DNA of 64,000 bases, taken from assembly GCA_040772545.1 (NCBI GenBank), contig JAXGXY010000001.1, forward strand, positions 1,178,001-1,242,000, given 5' to 3'. The position numbers and the translations under genes are program-made. Within the stretch, counting starts at the first letter, position 1, and the number at the start of each line of letters is the position of its first letter. The notes under the pieces were generated by a model. That model saw only the letters and a program-made list of their open reading frames with translations. It ran no database searches and was not told the origin of the DNA. This document shows, in pieces, positions 34,755-44,595 of this stretch. Source of the DNA: UBA1431 sp002329665. GTDB lineage: Bacteria; Bacillota; Clostridia; Christensenellales; UBA1431.

Positions 34755-35528
34755 TCATATGTTCGCCTTCTTGCCCTTTAAGCTGTAGAATCTTACGGCT
34801 TCATCGATCACCCGTTCCATACCTCCGGGGATATTGAAGCCGTGATCTGCCCCTTTCATTTCGGTGAGTGGGACACAATACTTCTTCGAAAAACGCCTCG
34901 CTGCATCTATTGAGGCTGTCTCATCAAGGGTCCCGTGAATCATCGCAAACCGGGCCCTGCCCGAAAGGTAGAGTCTGAATACGTCGTATGCATCCAGATC
35001 AGCCAGGAATCCCCGGGTGACTTTCAAAGGTCGGACGTAGCCGGCCATATCCAACATTACAAAGCCCCGCGATTCAAGCTGGCCACGCTGCTTAGGCGAA
35101 GTGTTGCGCCGGAATATCCCCGGCATGTCCAGTGCTGCACAGCGCAGGAAGGATCTATGCCCCGCGTGCTCCCGCGTCGACACATAAATGAGGTTAATGT
35201 ACGCTCCAAAGCTTGAAGCGAAATATGCAATCTCAGCATCAGGCATCGACTCCTTTACGTGTGCTTCTACTGCGGCAAGATCGTCCAGGCAGTTATCAAT
35301 ACGAAGCATCTCACCATCCACCGGGCTGTCTCCATGGGCCGGAAAGTCAAAGCTGTATGTTCCGATGCCATGCTTTGGCAGCGCGGCCGCGATACTGCGG
35401 GCGGTTGTGCCCTCTTTGCTGCTGCCAAACCCGTGGAGGATAATAACCACCTGTTTTTCTTCGCCGGTCGTGTTGTTAAGGCAGGGTATTTCATATCCGT
35501 TTCTGCCGTTGATGCGTTCTGTCTTCAT
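34755..35528 (-). CDS. Alpha/beta hydrolase (serine esterase/acylpeptidase type)
   Basis: 257 aa from the ATG at 35528 (CGGGAGA upstream); a longer frame from 35570 lacks support. The fold motifs are VVIILHGFGSSKEG (oxyanion strand), DFPAHGDSP, the nucleophile region AYFASSFGAYINL (Ser in SSFGA), MIHGTLDETAS with the acid Asp, and GADHGFN with the catalytic His. All triad residues are present. Substrate unknown. It ends 149 nt before the Hma-type operon start and is transcribed in the same direction, so read-through is possible. Confidence 0.85.
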   Translation of the reverse strand: MKTERINGRNGYEIPCLNNTTGEEKQVVIILHGFGSSKEGTTARSIAAALPKHGIGTYSFDFPAHGDSPVDGEMLRIDNCLDDLAAVEAHVKESMPDAEIAYFASSFGAYINLIYVSTREHAGHRSFLRCAALDMPGIFRRNTSPKQRGQLESRGFVMLDMAGYVRPLKVTRGFLADLDAYDVFRLYLSGRARFAMIHGTLDETASIDAARRFSKKYCVPLTEMKGADHGFNIPGGMERVIDEAVRFYSLKGKKANI

Positions 35529-35569
35529 TCGTTCTCCCGTTATTTCGTCAGAGGCTGGCATACAGGGCA

Positions 35570-36091
35570 TCAGTATACCGCGCCCCTTATAACTCCCATT
35601 ACGATATTAAGAGGGTTCGCCTTCATTCTATCACTTTCCTTTAAAAAGCGTAAAGACGCAACAAAAGGAAGGCCACAATAATTCTTCCGAGTAGGTTGTT
35701 GGTCTCCGCATACCACGAGCGCTTTAAAGCCGCGGGTAATCATCTCCTTCTGCTTCAACAGCAGACACAGCAAAAAAACCAGTCCACCCCTTGCCGATTC
35801 CCCGATGACTGCAATATCATTGGAATAACAATACGCTGCCATCCATAGCAGCTGCTGGGAAGGGTTTTCTGGCACGAGACGATATGCAACAGGAAACAGG
35901 CATTGATTACACCCTACAGCAAAAATGCCGACAAACCCACGTGCGTATTTTATATTTCCAGCGACATATGCACCTTCGTGCATAACAAGACGGCTCGCCG
36001 GAATTGTAACTCCCGTTGCCACAGAACGGCATCCGGCACAGCCCTCCGTCGATAGCGTACTGTCTCTCAATCGTTTCGCTGCTTTTAGCAA
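35570..36091 (-). pseudogene. Degraded hormone-sensitive-lipase-like esterase
   Basis: Fragments of an alpha/beta hydrolase-3 esterase survive in a 173-codon frame: MHEGAYVAGNIKYARGF (HGGAYVAG with Gly to Glu), VAYRLVPENPSQQ and VIGESARGGL (GDSAGG scrambled). The oxyanion and nucleophile motifs are altered, the C-terminal Asp/His part is not recognisable, and the N-terminus is short. I read this as a decayed gene. Confidence 0.6.
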
Positions 36092-36215
36092 GCATATTCG
36101 TTAGGTAAGACGAGCTTAACCAGCTTCTAATCTCTCAAGTCCGCTTTTTCGGGATATAGCTGCTTTTCAAATGATAATCTCCGTATTTCATGGTGCCTCT
36201 CCATATGTATCAAAA

Positions 36216-37031
36216 TCAAGTATGACTATTTTGCAGCGGTTTTCGCATCCTGATAAACAGTACGTATAAGACCGATGCAACTAATAATGCAATGCAAATG
36301 GCGACGGCAAGAATGACACCGGAATACTGGTTCGAAAACCCGGCAGTTGAGGTGTGTTTGATAAGTATCCCCGCATATGCCCACACAACTACCAGTCCAT
36401 AAGCCATATCTTTCAGCCGTAACGTTGTCGTCATACCAATCAGCAAGCCTGCCCCAAGCATGATAATCGTCCACACGGTCTCAGACAAGCCAAATCCATT
36501 CCAGCCCAGGCTGACAAGGAGCGTGGTCGCGTTTGCGATCGCGGCCACGGTAATCCATCCAAAATAAACGCTGAACGGCAATCGGATGAAGGCTTTTTCC
36601 CTTAACGTCAAGTTTTGTGCCTTGATGATAAATGCGATATAGATGAGACATATGAGCAGTAACGCCATCAGAACAAATGACAATGGGATAAGGCGGTAAT
36701 GCCAGGAAAATATCCATGCGATATTGATCAAAGACGATATTGAAAACACGATGCCTGTTTTTCGAAGCAGCGCTGCATTACCCACCTTCTCCTCGCCTCG
36801 GAAAAAGCCGAGTTGATACAGTGTATACGCTGCGAGCAAAGCATATATCAACCCCCAGATAGAGAATGTGAGCCCGGCGGGTGCAAAGAGGTTCGGGTAT
36901 GCATCTGATACCATGCCGGTACTGATGCCGTTGATGGGCAAAATGTTCGCCAGCGTGTTAACAACAACCATACCAACGTATGTAACAACAACCAGCCATT
37001 TAACCCATGTGCCTTTTTTTATGTCTTCCAT
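36216..37031 (-). CDS. TspO/MBR-like tryptophan-rich membrane protein
   Basis: 271 aa with 7-8 hydrophobic segments. LFAPAGLTFSIWGLIYALLA is the hallmark loop/TM of this family (P-x-x-FxxxWxxxY type), and INIAWIFSWHYRL and LPFSVYFGWITVAAIANAT match other conserved positions. Longer versions of about 270 aa are common in Bacillota. TspO proteins bind porphyrins or other ligands and take part in stress responses; the ligand here is unknown. ATG after GGAGGC. No obvious operon partner. Confidence 0.8.
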   Translation of the reverse strand: MEDIKKGTWVKWLVVVTYVGMVVVNTLANILPINGISTGMVSDAYPNLFAPAGLTFSIWGLIYALLAAYTLYQLGFFRGEEKVGNAALLRKTGIVFSISSLINIAWIFSWHYRLIPLSFVLMALLLICLIYIAFIIKAQNLTLREKAFIRLPFSVYFGWITVAAIANATTLLVSLGWNGFGLSETVWTIIMLGAGLLIGMTTTLRLKDMAYGLVVVWAYAGILIKHTSTAGFSNQYSGVILAVAICIALLVASVLYVLFIRMRKPLQNSHT

Positions 37032-37635
37032 TTTGTAGCCTCCTTATTTGTGAAAATAATATCCGGTTAGCAAATAATCCTGATGGTATTCCCTTGCAAG
37101 ACGCAAAGATTGTTTTTTACAGACTTAAGATTTCGCCTCTCCCAAGATTTATACCTGGTCAACATGTTATGAAAACGCTCTTTCTAGGTATCCGAAGCTT
37201 TAACCTTGGAGTATCCCCAAACATGCTGTGTCGCGTTAACAGCATTGCCAATGGCAATTGGCATTTCGAACGCTGCTTCAATTTTACGATACATCTCTAT
37301 AGCCGGGCAAGTGCTTTTATCACACAACATTTTCCGAATTTCGTTATGGATTTCACAGATGATATACCTGAAATCTGTTCAAAGAACTCTAACAACGCAT
37401 CAACATGGATGAATTAGGCATAAGCACCCGACCGCTTGTACGATAGCAAGATCGGAAGAAATTGCTGAGCCGATAAACCGCCCAAAGCTTATTGGGATCC
37501 GAATACTCATCGGCACCATATTTACCAACATCGCATAGAATCATGATATTTATATCTCATCTGCTACAAGGAATCAAAAAGAACATCCCCATTCCATTTA
37601 CAGCCTGAACTCGGGCATGGCATCTAAAGGGACTA
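37032..37635. other. 600-bp stretch without an intact gene
   Basis: Short open stretches on the minus strand (for example SISSVKSITKFGKCC, 37300-37410) are interrupted by stops. This suggests a decayed gene, but I cannot name it. No RNA gene or clear repeat is seen. Confidence 0.4.
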
Positions 37636-37663
37636 TTGCTTTTTTCGTGATAACCGATATACT
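37636..37663 (+). promoter_or_regulatory. Promoter of the ferritin-like gene
   Basis: TTGCTT, 16-nt spacer, TATACT, about 33 nt before the TTG start and ahead of AAGGAGG. Confidence 0.55.
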
Positions 37664-37695
37664 GAATGTAATATATAATTAAGGAGGAAAATATT

Positions 37696-38208
37696 TTGGG
37701 CAAGCAAGCTGTAGCTATTGCTAATCTGGACGTTCCAAAACTCATACAGATGTTAAATGAAGCGCTGGCCGAGGAGTGGCTCGCTTATTATCAGTATTGG
37801 GTAGGCGCGCGTATGCTAGAAGGCCCTATGCGTAGTGAAGTCGAGCCCGAGCTGTTGGAGCATGCCACAGAAGAACTGAATCATGCCGAATTGCTCATCG
37901 ACAGGATCCTCCAACTCGGGGGCACCCCGATCCTGCATCCGGAGAAATGGAAGGACTACGCAAGATGCGCATACGAGGAACCGGTCGATCCCTATGTCGA
38001 GGTTATTCTAGAACAAAACCTTGCCGGCGAGCGGTGCGCCATCCAAAGGTATGAGGAATTAGCGAGGTTTACTAACGGGAAAGACCATTCCACCTACCAG
38101 ATGGCCATTCAGATCCTAAACGATGAACTGGAACATGAGCACGATATCGAGGACTTCCTTTCAGACATCGAGAAGCTAAAGGAATGTATCCGAAAAATCA
38201 GGCTATAA
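37696..38208 (+). CDS. Ferritin-like / bacterioferritin-type protein
   Basis: 170 aa with a TTG start at 37696 placed 9 nt after AGGAGG. It is a four-helix-bundle pattern with the diiron ligands expected of ferritin-like proteins: Glu in EALAEEWLAYYQYW, Glu and His in ATEELNHAELLID, Glu in ILEQNLAGERCAIQ, and Glu/His in NDELEHEHDIEDFL. It probably oxidises and stores iron or removes peroxide. It is a single gene with its own promoter within the island cargo. Confidence 0.85.
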   Translation: MGKQAVAIANLDVPKLIQMLNEALAEEWLAYYQYWVGARMLEGPMRSEVEPELLEHATEELNHAELLIDRILQLGGTPILHPEKWKDYARCAYEEPVDPYVEVILEQNLAGERCAIQRYEELARFTNGKDHSTYQMAIQILNDELEHEHDIEDFLSDIEKLKECIRKIRL

Positions 38209-38570
38209 GTTCGACCAGAATAATGCTTCTGCATAGATTTACAGTATGATCTGTACCAATGGTATGGAACAGGCTCTGGGTGTTGCAGAGCCTGTTCAAT
38301 TTGTCCTCACGATGCAGTTGACGTCGGGCGTGAATTCGCTCCCTTCCTCGGGAATTTGCCTGCGCCTGACTATACCCTTCTATAGTGCAACCTGCAATAA
38401 AACTGGCTTACCCGGGTAAAAGGATCAGCTTAGCACTATTAATAACAATGAAGTCATTGAGCATAACACGATGCAAGTAAAAGGACTGCCAACCGCATTG
38501 TAGACTTACTGTCTTTTTCTGCCATATAATAGTATAATAATCGTGACGCAACATAACGGAGGCTAGCAGC

Positions 38571-38783
38571 TTGAACAACCAACTCAGTTTCTCACGCAAA
38601 ATAATCAGCGTTAACTACGATCCCGGCACCGAGACGCTTGAGATAAGTTTCAATACCGGAAGCGTTTATGTGTATGCCAACGTACCTGAAAGTCTATATG
38701 ACACCTTAAAACTGACCAAGAATCCTGACTTATTCTTCGATCAGAAGATTTTTGGGCAGTTTGAGTTGAAAAAATCATTTTAG
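38571..38783 (+). CDS. KTSC-domain small protein
   Basis: 70 aa with a TTG start at 38571 preceded by GGAGGC. The pattern SVNYDPGTETLEISFNTGSV, then YVYANVPESLYDTLK, fits the KTSC domain, a small module found alone or fused to RNA-processing proteins and in mobile elements. Function unknown. Confidence 0.75.
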   Translation: MNNQLSFSRKIISVNYDPGTETLEISFNTGSVYVYANVPESLYDTLKLTKNPDLFFDQKIFGQFELKKSF

Positions 38784-38972
38784 TCCGTCCTTTATCGTAA
38801 CGCAAAAGGCCAGCCAGGAGAAATGTCTACGAAGATTCCTGCAAAACACAGAATCAAGGGTTTGTTTTATTGTGCCAGGCCACAAAAATTCCTTACTATA
38901 TCCTCACAAAACGCAAGTCTCAAGGGATCCGAGTACCCATTGTGCAATTAAAATTCGGAGGAGTTAATCTTG

Positions 38973-39326
38973 ATGCTATTATGCTACCCTAAATGTACCA
39001 CATGTAAAAAAGCCCGGCAATGGTTGGATGGACATGGCTTCTCTTACACATATCGTAACATTATGATAGACAAGCCAAGTTATGAAGAATTAAGGGAATG
39101 GCATGCGAAAACCAAGTTACCCTTACGTCGTTTCTTCAATACCAGTGGCAGACGATATAAAGAACTTGGCCTAAAAGATACGCTCCTATCTATGAATGAA
39201 CATGAACAGCTGTCTCTTCTTTCCACCGATGGGATGTTGGTCAAACGCCCCATATTGGTGGATAAGGATGTTGTAATTGTAGGATTCAAACAAGATGAAT
39301 GGGCGAAACACTACCGCAATCCATGA
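38973..39326 (+). CDS. ArsC/Spx-like thioredoxin-fold protein
   Basis: 117 aa from the ATG at 38973, just after a TTG at 38970, behind GGAGGAG. LLCYPKCTTCKKARQWLDGH carries the CxxC redox pair of Spx/YffB-type proteins, and LPLRRFFNTSGRRYKELGL and ILVDKDVVIVGF follow the family pattern (RxP-like region KRPILVD). It is probably an arsenate-reductase-like or Spx-like regulator rather than a detoxifying ArsC, since no ars genes are near. Confidence 0.88.
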   Translation: MLLCYPKCTTCKKARQWLDGHGFSYTYRNIMIDKPSYEELREWHAKTKLPLRRFFNTSGRRYKELGLKDTLLSMNEHEQLSLLSTDGMLVKRPILVDKDVVIVGFKQDEWAKHYRNP

Positions 39327-39421
39327 GGAGCCTGAGGATAACGCCCCCAGCGATTTGACGGCCGGATAAGGGTAATCTGTCTAATGGTGCCTAAAATACG
39401 GCAAGGCACCTAACATTTCAT

Positions 39422-39650
39422 TGGACAAACTTAAGCCGCTAACCCTATACTTTGTAAGCAGGGCTCATAGCCCCTAGAAAAATTATATTACGTTTTTCGT
39501 TATAACATAGAAGATATCTGTCAAGCTCATCGATGTTCATCTTCATAATTTGTCCATTGTGGACAGATAGAGCATTTTCTGTAAGGATTTGTCGTTTGGG
39601 AAAATGCTGGCCTTACAAAATCGATGTCCAAGAAAGGGTACTCTCCTGAT
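39422..39650 (-). pseudogene. Decayed IS3 (IS150-like) transposase remnant
   Basis: The first 30 bases match the reverse complement of the end of the remnant at 17944-17973, and a further match (CTTACAA-ATCGATGTCCAAGAAAGG, near 39610-39640) corresponds to 17739-17762. Reading frames are destroyed. Confidence 0.7.
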
Positions 39651-39672
39651 ATTTGGACACTATATCTACATA

Positions 39673-40589
39673 TTAGTTGGTAGTGTCAAATCAAGTTTGC
39701 AAAATCACTCCGATAAGAATAAATCAAGCGGCAGATAAAAAGGCGTCCTGAATGGACTGTGCACTCAAATATGCCCTTGCGGACGACCAGTCTTCTGAGT
39801 ATTCCATGAGGTACGTGGCGACCAACCGCAGGTAGGATGCGGGGTTCGGGAAGATTCCAACTACTCTGGTGCGCCGCCGAATTTCTTTATTGAGTCTTTC
39901 CAGCATATTGGAACTGGAAGTTTTGCGAAAATCCAAAGCCGGGAAACAAAAGAACGCGAGGGAGTCTTCCAGTCCGTCTTCCAGTATTCGAATGGCCTGC
40001 GGGAACCGTTTCTCATATTCTTCAATAAGCGCGGCAGCCCTTCTGTGGGCGGTCTCCATGTCCGGAGCAAGCCATATCTGTTTGAGCTTCCCTGCAAAAA
40101 CCTGCTTGTCCTATGCGGAACATGAACCAAAATGTTACGCATAAAATGCACCTTGCAACGCTGCCAGCAAGCGCCAGGGAAGCTTTCGCGTATGGCGGCG
40201 ACCAATCCGGCGTGGGCATCCGAAATGACCAGGGACGGAACGGTAAGCCCTCGGCCTTTCAGCCTTTCAAAGAGCTGGGCATAGCTTGCACGGGATTCTT
40301 CCAGCATGGGTTCTATAGCCAATATCTCGCGGGTGCCGATCTCGTTGACCCCACAGACGAGCATAATCGCCATGCTGACGACACGGCCGTCGTAACGTAC
40401 CTTTTCATACAGGGCATCCACCCATAGCACCGGGTAACGGTTGCCTTCAAGTGATCGGTTGCGGAACGCATCCACCTGCTCATCCATCTCTTTTGCCATG
40501 TTGCTTACCTGGGAACGCGACAGATTTTCGATACCCAGGCTCTTTGCCAGACGCTCCATTTTGCGCGTGGAAACGCCCGGACGTTGCAA
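39673..40589 (-). pseudogene. IS256-family transposase, copy 2, truncated and frameshifted
   Basis: Nearly identical to the copy at 5323-6620 from the shared left end (GGTAGTGTCAAATC) to about 40577, where similarity stops inside VSTRKMERLAKS, so roughly the first 120 residues and the right terminal repeat are missing. A one-base deletion near 40110 (TTGTCCTATG against TTGTCCCTATG) breaks the frame. It cannot make a transposase but is a template for recombination with copy 1, 34 kb away in the same orientation. Confidence 0.9.
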
Positions 40590-40852
40590 GTGCGGCGTAT
40601 ACTATCACCCACCCTCGTGATGGCCGCTGGGCGAACGAGGATAATCGGATCAATTCACGGACACGGCCACTTAGCCATAAAAATAGACAGGTATTATACG
40701 GCGTCAGTGTCATGTCATTCGTGAAACATCATATGGGCCGAACGGTTTTAATGCTCGCTTCCCCTAACCGTAGCCGGATCAACTTGTATCGGCGTTGCAA
40801 AAAAATCCGTAACGCCGCATAATTCACTAAATCCTTTGGATAGCTCTGCTTA

Positions 40853-41437
40853 TTAAAGCTCCATATCCTTCTGCACAGGCGGTAAGAACACTACACCGTA
40901 TTCTTCAGTGCCCTCTTCATCCGCACACGCTTTCCGCTCGTACAACAACAGACGCTTCAGGGCAATATCCATAGCCGCCTGCTCCTTTATGGTTGGGAGT
41001 CCATACACATCACGAATAACGCGCACAAGGTCCTTCAGGGCACTCGTGAATTCGCGAAGGGCTTTGGTATCGTATTTATCGAATACGCGCTCCTGCACGT
41101 CCAGGGAGCCATTTGCGTCACGCGTTTGTACTAAGTGCCGCCTAAACTGGTCACTATCGACCATCATCCGCTCGATCACATGAGTAGCAAGCTCGGCAGC
41201 CCGTCCCATAGCGGATAATTGCTTCGCGCACGCGGAGGCCGCTTTAGAGGCCGTTTTCTGTATCGTGTTTTTGGTATATGTATCCCGATACGTTTTCCTA
41301 GCAATAGTCCATTCGTCTCTTTTCGCTCTATCTTTGATCGTGTTGAAGGGAATACCGTGGCTTTCAGCCATCCTACGGAGCGATGTATTCGTCACAGCGT
41401 ATTCGTTTTTGAGCGATGTCCAGTCACGTTTTTCCAA
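40853..41437 (-). CDS. Terminase small subunit-like DNA-binding protein
   Basis: 194 aa if started at the TTG at 41437 (GGGGGTG upstream), which gives the typical MEKRDWTSLKNEY opening; a frame from 41497 adds 20 residues. The N-terminal helix-turn-helix (NTSLRRMAESHGIPFNTIKD, then RAKRDEW) and long helical middle match small terminase subunits of Bacillota phages and satellites, which choose the DNA to be packaged. No large terminase subunit is present, as expected for a satellite that redirects a helper phage. The 260 bp downstream to the IS256 fragment holds no gene I recognise. Confidence 0.65.
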   Translation of the reverse strand: MEKRDWTSLKNEYAVTNTSLRRMAESHGIPFNTIKDRAKRDEWTIARKTYRDTYTKNTIQKTASKAASACAKQLSAMGRAAELATHVIERMMVDSDQFRRHLVQTRDANGSLDVQERVFDKYDTKALREFTSALKDLVRVIRDVYGLPTIKEQAAMDIALKRLLLYERKACADEEGTEEYGVVFLPPVQKDMEL

Positions 41438-41770
41438 ACAAACACCCCCAACACTATAATAGAATAAATCTGGGTATTTATCTCCCTTCATATGCATAGA
41501 ACGTTGAAACTATATTAAACTTCGAAGATAGTAGACCGAGAACGAACTTTTGTGTAGCTCGTTGGTGAGTGCCGGTCCCATCAATCAAGTGGCGATTTCG
41601 GGTTGGTTTTTGCCATTTTTCCGTCGTGTGTCGTTGTTGATTTGGTTCGGCAATAGGATAGGTCCCTCGCAGATACTCGCAGCTTAAAACGGCGAAAAAC
41701 CTAAATAATAACCAGGGAATGTAGCGTTTGCATTTTCCCCCCAAAGGTGCCTGGGCCGTTATGGGCATGC

Positions 41771-41947
41771 TTAATACGTTACGCATTTGACGGGGATGGG
41801 CTTCTCCGATATCCTCGCTCTTTTCGCCCGAAAGCTTTGCTTGCAATCCCAAGTACACTTAAGACAACGGGAATTATGGCGTATCCGACCACTTACGTCA
41901 ATAAAGAATGCCATTTCTTGACGCTTCTTCTGAGACATTCTAGGCAT
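41771..41947 (-). CDS. Small cysteine-rich phage-type protein
   Basis: 58 aa from an ATG at 41947 behind AAGGAGG. It begins MPRMSQKKRQEMAFFIDVSG and has CLKCTWDCKQSFRA, a short zinc-ribbon-like cysteine cluster. Similar small proteins are common between replication and packaging genes of Bacillota prophages. The product is unnamed and its function unknown. The 330 bp between it and the terminase-like gene has no supported gene. Confidence 0.6.
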   Translation of the reverse strand: MPRMSQKKRQEMAFFIDVSGRIRHNSRCLKCTWDCKQSFRAKRARISEKPIPVKCVTY

Positions 41948-42048
41948 ACCACATACCTCCTTGTTTTTTGTAGTACGGTGTTCGTAGTAGAGATCGACCA
42001 ATCATTACGATCAGCCCCATTAAATTTCACGCTTGGATCTTAGTCTAC

Positions 42049-42274
42049 AATCGGTTGGAAGGGGGCAATCGGTTAGATTTGGACCGGGATTCCTTTAATC
42101 TCAGGGGGGCAATCGGTATAATCGGTAAATCCGCAGAACATTTCTAATTTGTTTTTGCATCGCTTCACACCATCGTTTCCTTATTTGATTGTTTCTTTCT
42201 TTTAGGATGGACTACCGATTATACCGATTAAAAGCCCATAAACACTGGATTTCTTTACCGATTATCCACCGATT
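42049..42274. repeat. Iteron array, candidate replication origin of the island
   Basis: Eight copies of AATCGGT or its complement ACCGATT: four in one orientation at 42049, 42067, 42111 and 42120, then four inverted at 42214, 42223, 42257 and 42268. The inner pairs form a 16-bp inverted repeat AATCGGTATAATCGGT / ACCGATTATACCGATT around an 87-bp T-rich core. The array ends 8 bp from the stop codon of the primase-helicase gene. Phage-satellite origins of the SaPI type have this arrangement: iterons flanking an AT-rich segment beside the rep gene. Confidence 0.75.
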
Positions 42275-42281
42275 TCTACCG

Positions 42282-44444
42282 CTATTTGACTACAGTTATA
42301 GATTGCGACATGTAGCCATTCACTTGCTGCCGGACGTTTCTCATTGCCCATTCATCCTTAAGCGGAGGCACTAGGTATTTTTTACACCCCGTATTTTTGC
42401 TTTTTATAACCCCCAGTGCCTTCATTTGACATAACGCTCGTCCGATCTGAACCACGCGTTTTGAGTCGAGATTAAGCACCCGGCAAGTTTCGGTTGATGT
42501 CAGCCATATCCATTCCTTCTTCTCTGCATCCCAGTTGAAGCTATCAAAAAGGAGCTCGTACTCCGAACTGCGTGCTTTGTAAACCTCGTTCTGCCGATTA
42601 AGCCTTCTGACTTCCTCGCCCGTCAGCCAGTGCGGACGCTTTTCAACGAGCGCCATGTGCGCTACCTCGCCCCAAAGCTGGTCGATATCAATATCCTTGT
42701 CTTGGATTCCTGCAAGCTTGATCGTCCAGTTCCGGCGTTCCCCGGCGTCATCTTTTAAGAAGGCGTCCGTGTCCGTTGTGGCATAGAAAACCGTAGTCCG
42801 CGGATACTTTTCCGCGCTGCGAGCGTAAGGCGCCCGGAATATGTCGCAGCTTTCGGTAACGAATGCCTTATAATGGTCGCTTTTTTCTGCGGATAAATTC
42901 CGGCCATATTCTCCTAGCTCTACAACCCAATATTGCAGGGCTTGGATAAGGGTATCCTTATCACGCATATCAATCATGCGGCCACTCTTGCCCCAGTTCG
43001 GGTCGGGGAGCAATTTCGCCCCCCATCGAGTTTTTCCAATACCCTGTGGACCGATGAGAACTAGCACTCCTTGAGCTGCATCTTTACCTTCGTTAAAAGG
43101 CAGTTTCGCACATGTGATCAGCCACTTTTTGAAAAGGGTAAAGAGGAATTCCGGGTCCTGCTCGCTGTCAGGGTCTAGGATAAACATATCAAACAGCTCG
43201 CAAATTCTGCCTTTCCCATCCCATCTTTTCAAACAACTGTTGAGATAGTCCCGAACAGGGTTGTAAGCGTTTTCCTCGGCTATTCTCATAATATGATCCG
43301 CCATATCAGACTTGGTTAGGGTATAGCCCTCAACGGCACAGCGTCCGCGCAAGTCCGTGATAATAGAGTCAAAAGAAAGTTTTTGATACGGTTCATATTC
43401 CGTCTCAATCTCTTTGGACATCTCATTGAACCGGAACCTGATGCCCGTTCTATCGCACGACCATTTAGTATTTTCCCAATGCTTTATCGGCTTACCATTA
43501 TCGGTTTTGTGAGGCCAGGTGTTCCCGGGAAACTCTCCCAATACCTGCGGACTGGATGCCGCATAATCCTTCCGCGCGCTCGATTGTAGTCCGTCTATGG
43601 CCTTCTGTATGGTCGCCGGAAGGTAGTCTGGGCGATGATCGCACTTCGCTTTCTGCGCCGCGGTCTTCTGAGCGTAGTATGGGCTGCTCATGAAGGCCTG
43701 GCGCATGAGGTTTGGGTCTCCTTGGCACCAATATGCCAGTTTGTTCATCAACGCCAAATCATCGCTGCTTTCGTTGCCGTTGGGTCGTAAACCATTCCAA
43801 AGTTCGCGCAGCTTTTCGTCCTTTTCTAGCCCTTGATCAAGGTTGGCTTCGCCGTTCCCCATTTGACGATCGGAGTCAGTATTCTGCTTTGGTGCCGTAT
43901 GTTGCGGCTTTTTCATGTATGCCTCTAGCACGGCGGCAATCTCTGCATTGCGCATAGCGATTGGCTTGCGGTGCAGGACGTTTCCGGTAACAGTTACATA
44001 CTTTCTCGTGGCACCGGCTACGTATACCTCAAGCCCTGACCTCGGATGCTTGATGTAGTACTTGGCCTTATCGTAAGAAAAGCCGGGAGCCTTGAAGAGG
44101 ATACGGATGCCTGTCCCACTGGGGGAAACCTCGGTGTAGCTGTCCATGGTCTGGATGATGTATTGCGCCATATCTGATAGTGTTCCGTTCCGGAAGCAGT
44201 GGTCGATGTCAACAGCGGCGTAGTCGTCGAAAATCCCAATGCCGATGCCGTCATATCCACCGCGTTGGTAAGCATCACGGGTTACGCTATACGAGGCAAA
44301 TGTGTCAGGATTGTTAGGTTGAGCACGGCCGCCTGTTTTGGGGTTATAGGGAACTTTCGTAGGCTTGTCGCTGCGCTGCTCATACTTCCACAGGCACATC
44401 TGCGAATTGTCTTTTAGTTCCTGCGGGATGTTAGCGAAATTCAA
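42282..44444 (-). CDS. Primase-helicase of the satellite core (VapE family)
   Basis: 720 aa starting at a TTG at 44444, with AGGAGGTGGAGGG before it; a frame from 44480 has weaker support. The N-terminal 190 residues resemble a prim/pol-type domain (NIPQELKDNSQMCLWKYEQ, AAVDIDHC, EVSPSGTGIRILF). The VapE helicase part follows from about residue 380, with Walker A LIGPQGIGKTRWGAKL and FYATTDTDAFLKDDAGERR, which holds an arginine-finger-like position. It should replicate the excised element from the adjacent iterons. The TTGA overlap couples it to a 46-codon upstream frame. Confidence 0.88.
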   Translation of the reverse strand: MNFANIPQELKDNSQMCLWKYEQRSDKPTKVPYNPKTGGRAQPNNPDTFASYSVTRDAYQRGGYDGIGIGIFDDYAAVDIDHCFRNGTLSDMAQYIIQTMDSYTEVSPSGTGIRILFKAPGFSYDKAKYYIKHPRSGLEVYVAGATRKYVTVTGNVLHRKPIAMRNAEIAAVLEAYMKKPQHTAPKQNTDSDRQMGNGEANLDQGLEKDEKLRELWNGLRPNGNESSDDLALMNKLAYWCQGDPNLMRQAFMSSPYYAQKTAAQKAKCDHRPDYLPATIQKAIDGLQSSARKDYAASSPQVLGEFPGNTWPHKTDNGKPIKHWENTKWSCDRTGIRFRFNEMSKEIETEYEPYQKLSFDSIITDLRGRCAVEGYTLTKSDMADHIMRIAEENAYNPVRDYLNSCLKRWDGKGRICELFDMFILDPDSEQDPEFLFTLFKKWLITCAKLPFNEGKDAAQGVLVLIGPQGIGKTRWGAKLLPDPNWGKSGRMIDMRDKDTLIQALQYWVVELGEYGRNLSAEKSDHYKAFVTESCDIFRAPYARSAEKYPRTTVFYATTDTDAFLKDDAGERRNWTIKLAGIQDKDIDIDQLWGEVAHMALVEKRPHWLTGEEVRRLNRQNEVYKARSSEYELLFDSFNWDAEKKEWIWLTSTETCRVLNLDSKRVVQIGRALCQMKALGVIKSKNTGCKKYLVPPLKDEWAMRNVRQQVNGYMSQSITVVK

Positions 44445-44581
44445 CCCTCCACCTCCTTTTGCATCGGAGGAAGTGCCCAACTTATATCTCCGTCGGGCCT
44501 CGCAGTATCAAATGCCCAGCACCAGAGTCGGCAAAGCAGGCCCCCATCGAATGTCAGGTCTATCCTAAGCGAATCCGCCAT
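44441..44581 (-). CDS. Small protein coupled to the primase-helicase
   Basis: 46 codons, MADSLRIDLTFDGGLLCRLW and onward, ending in EVEG-stop with the stop TGA overlapping the next TTG start. Too short to classify; the translational coupling and clean frame support expression. It lies 14 nt downstream of the excisionase-like gene. Confidence 0.5.
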   Translation of the reverse strand: MADSLRIDLTFDGGLLCRLWCWAFDTARPDGDISWALPPMQKEVEG

Positions 44582-44595
44582 TGCTTTTCACCCCT

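Noticed and set aside
41478..41858. 126-codon minus-strand frame between terminase-like and small cysteine genes
   Set aside because: It overlaps the better-supported 58-aa gene in another frame and has no ribosome-binding site or recognisable motif.
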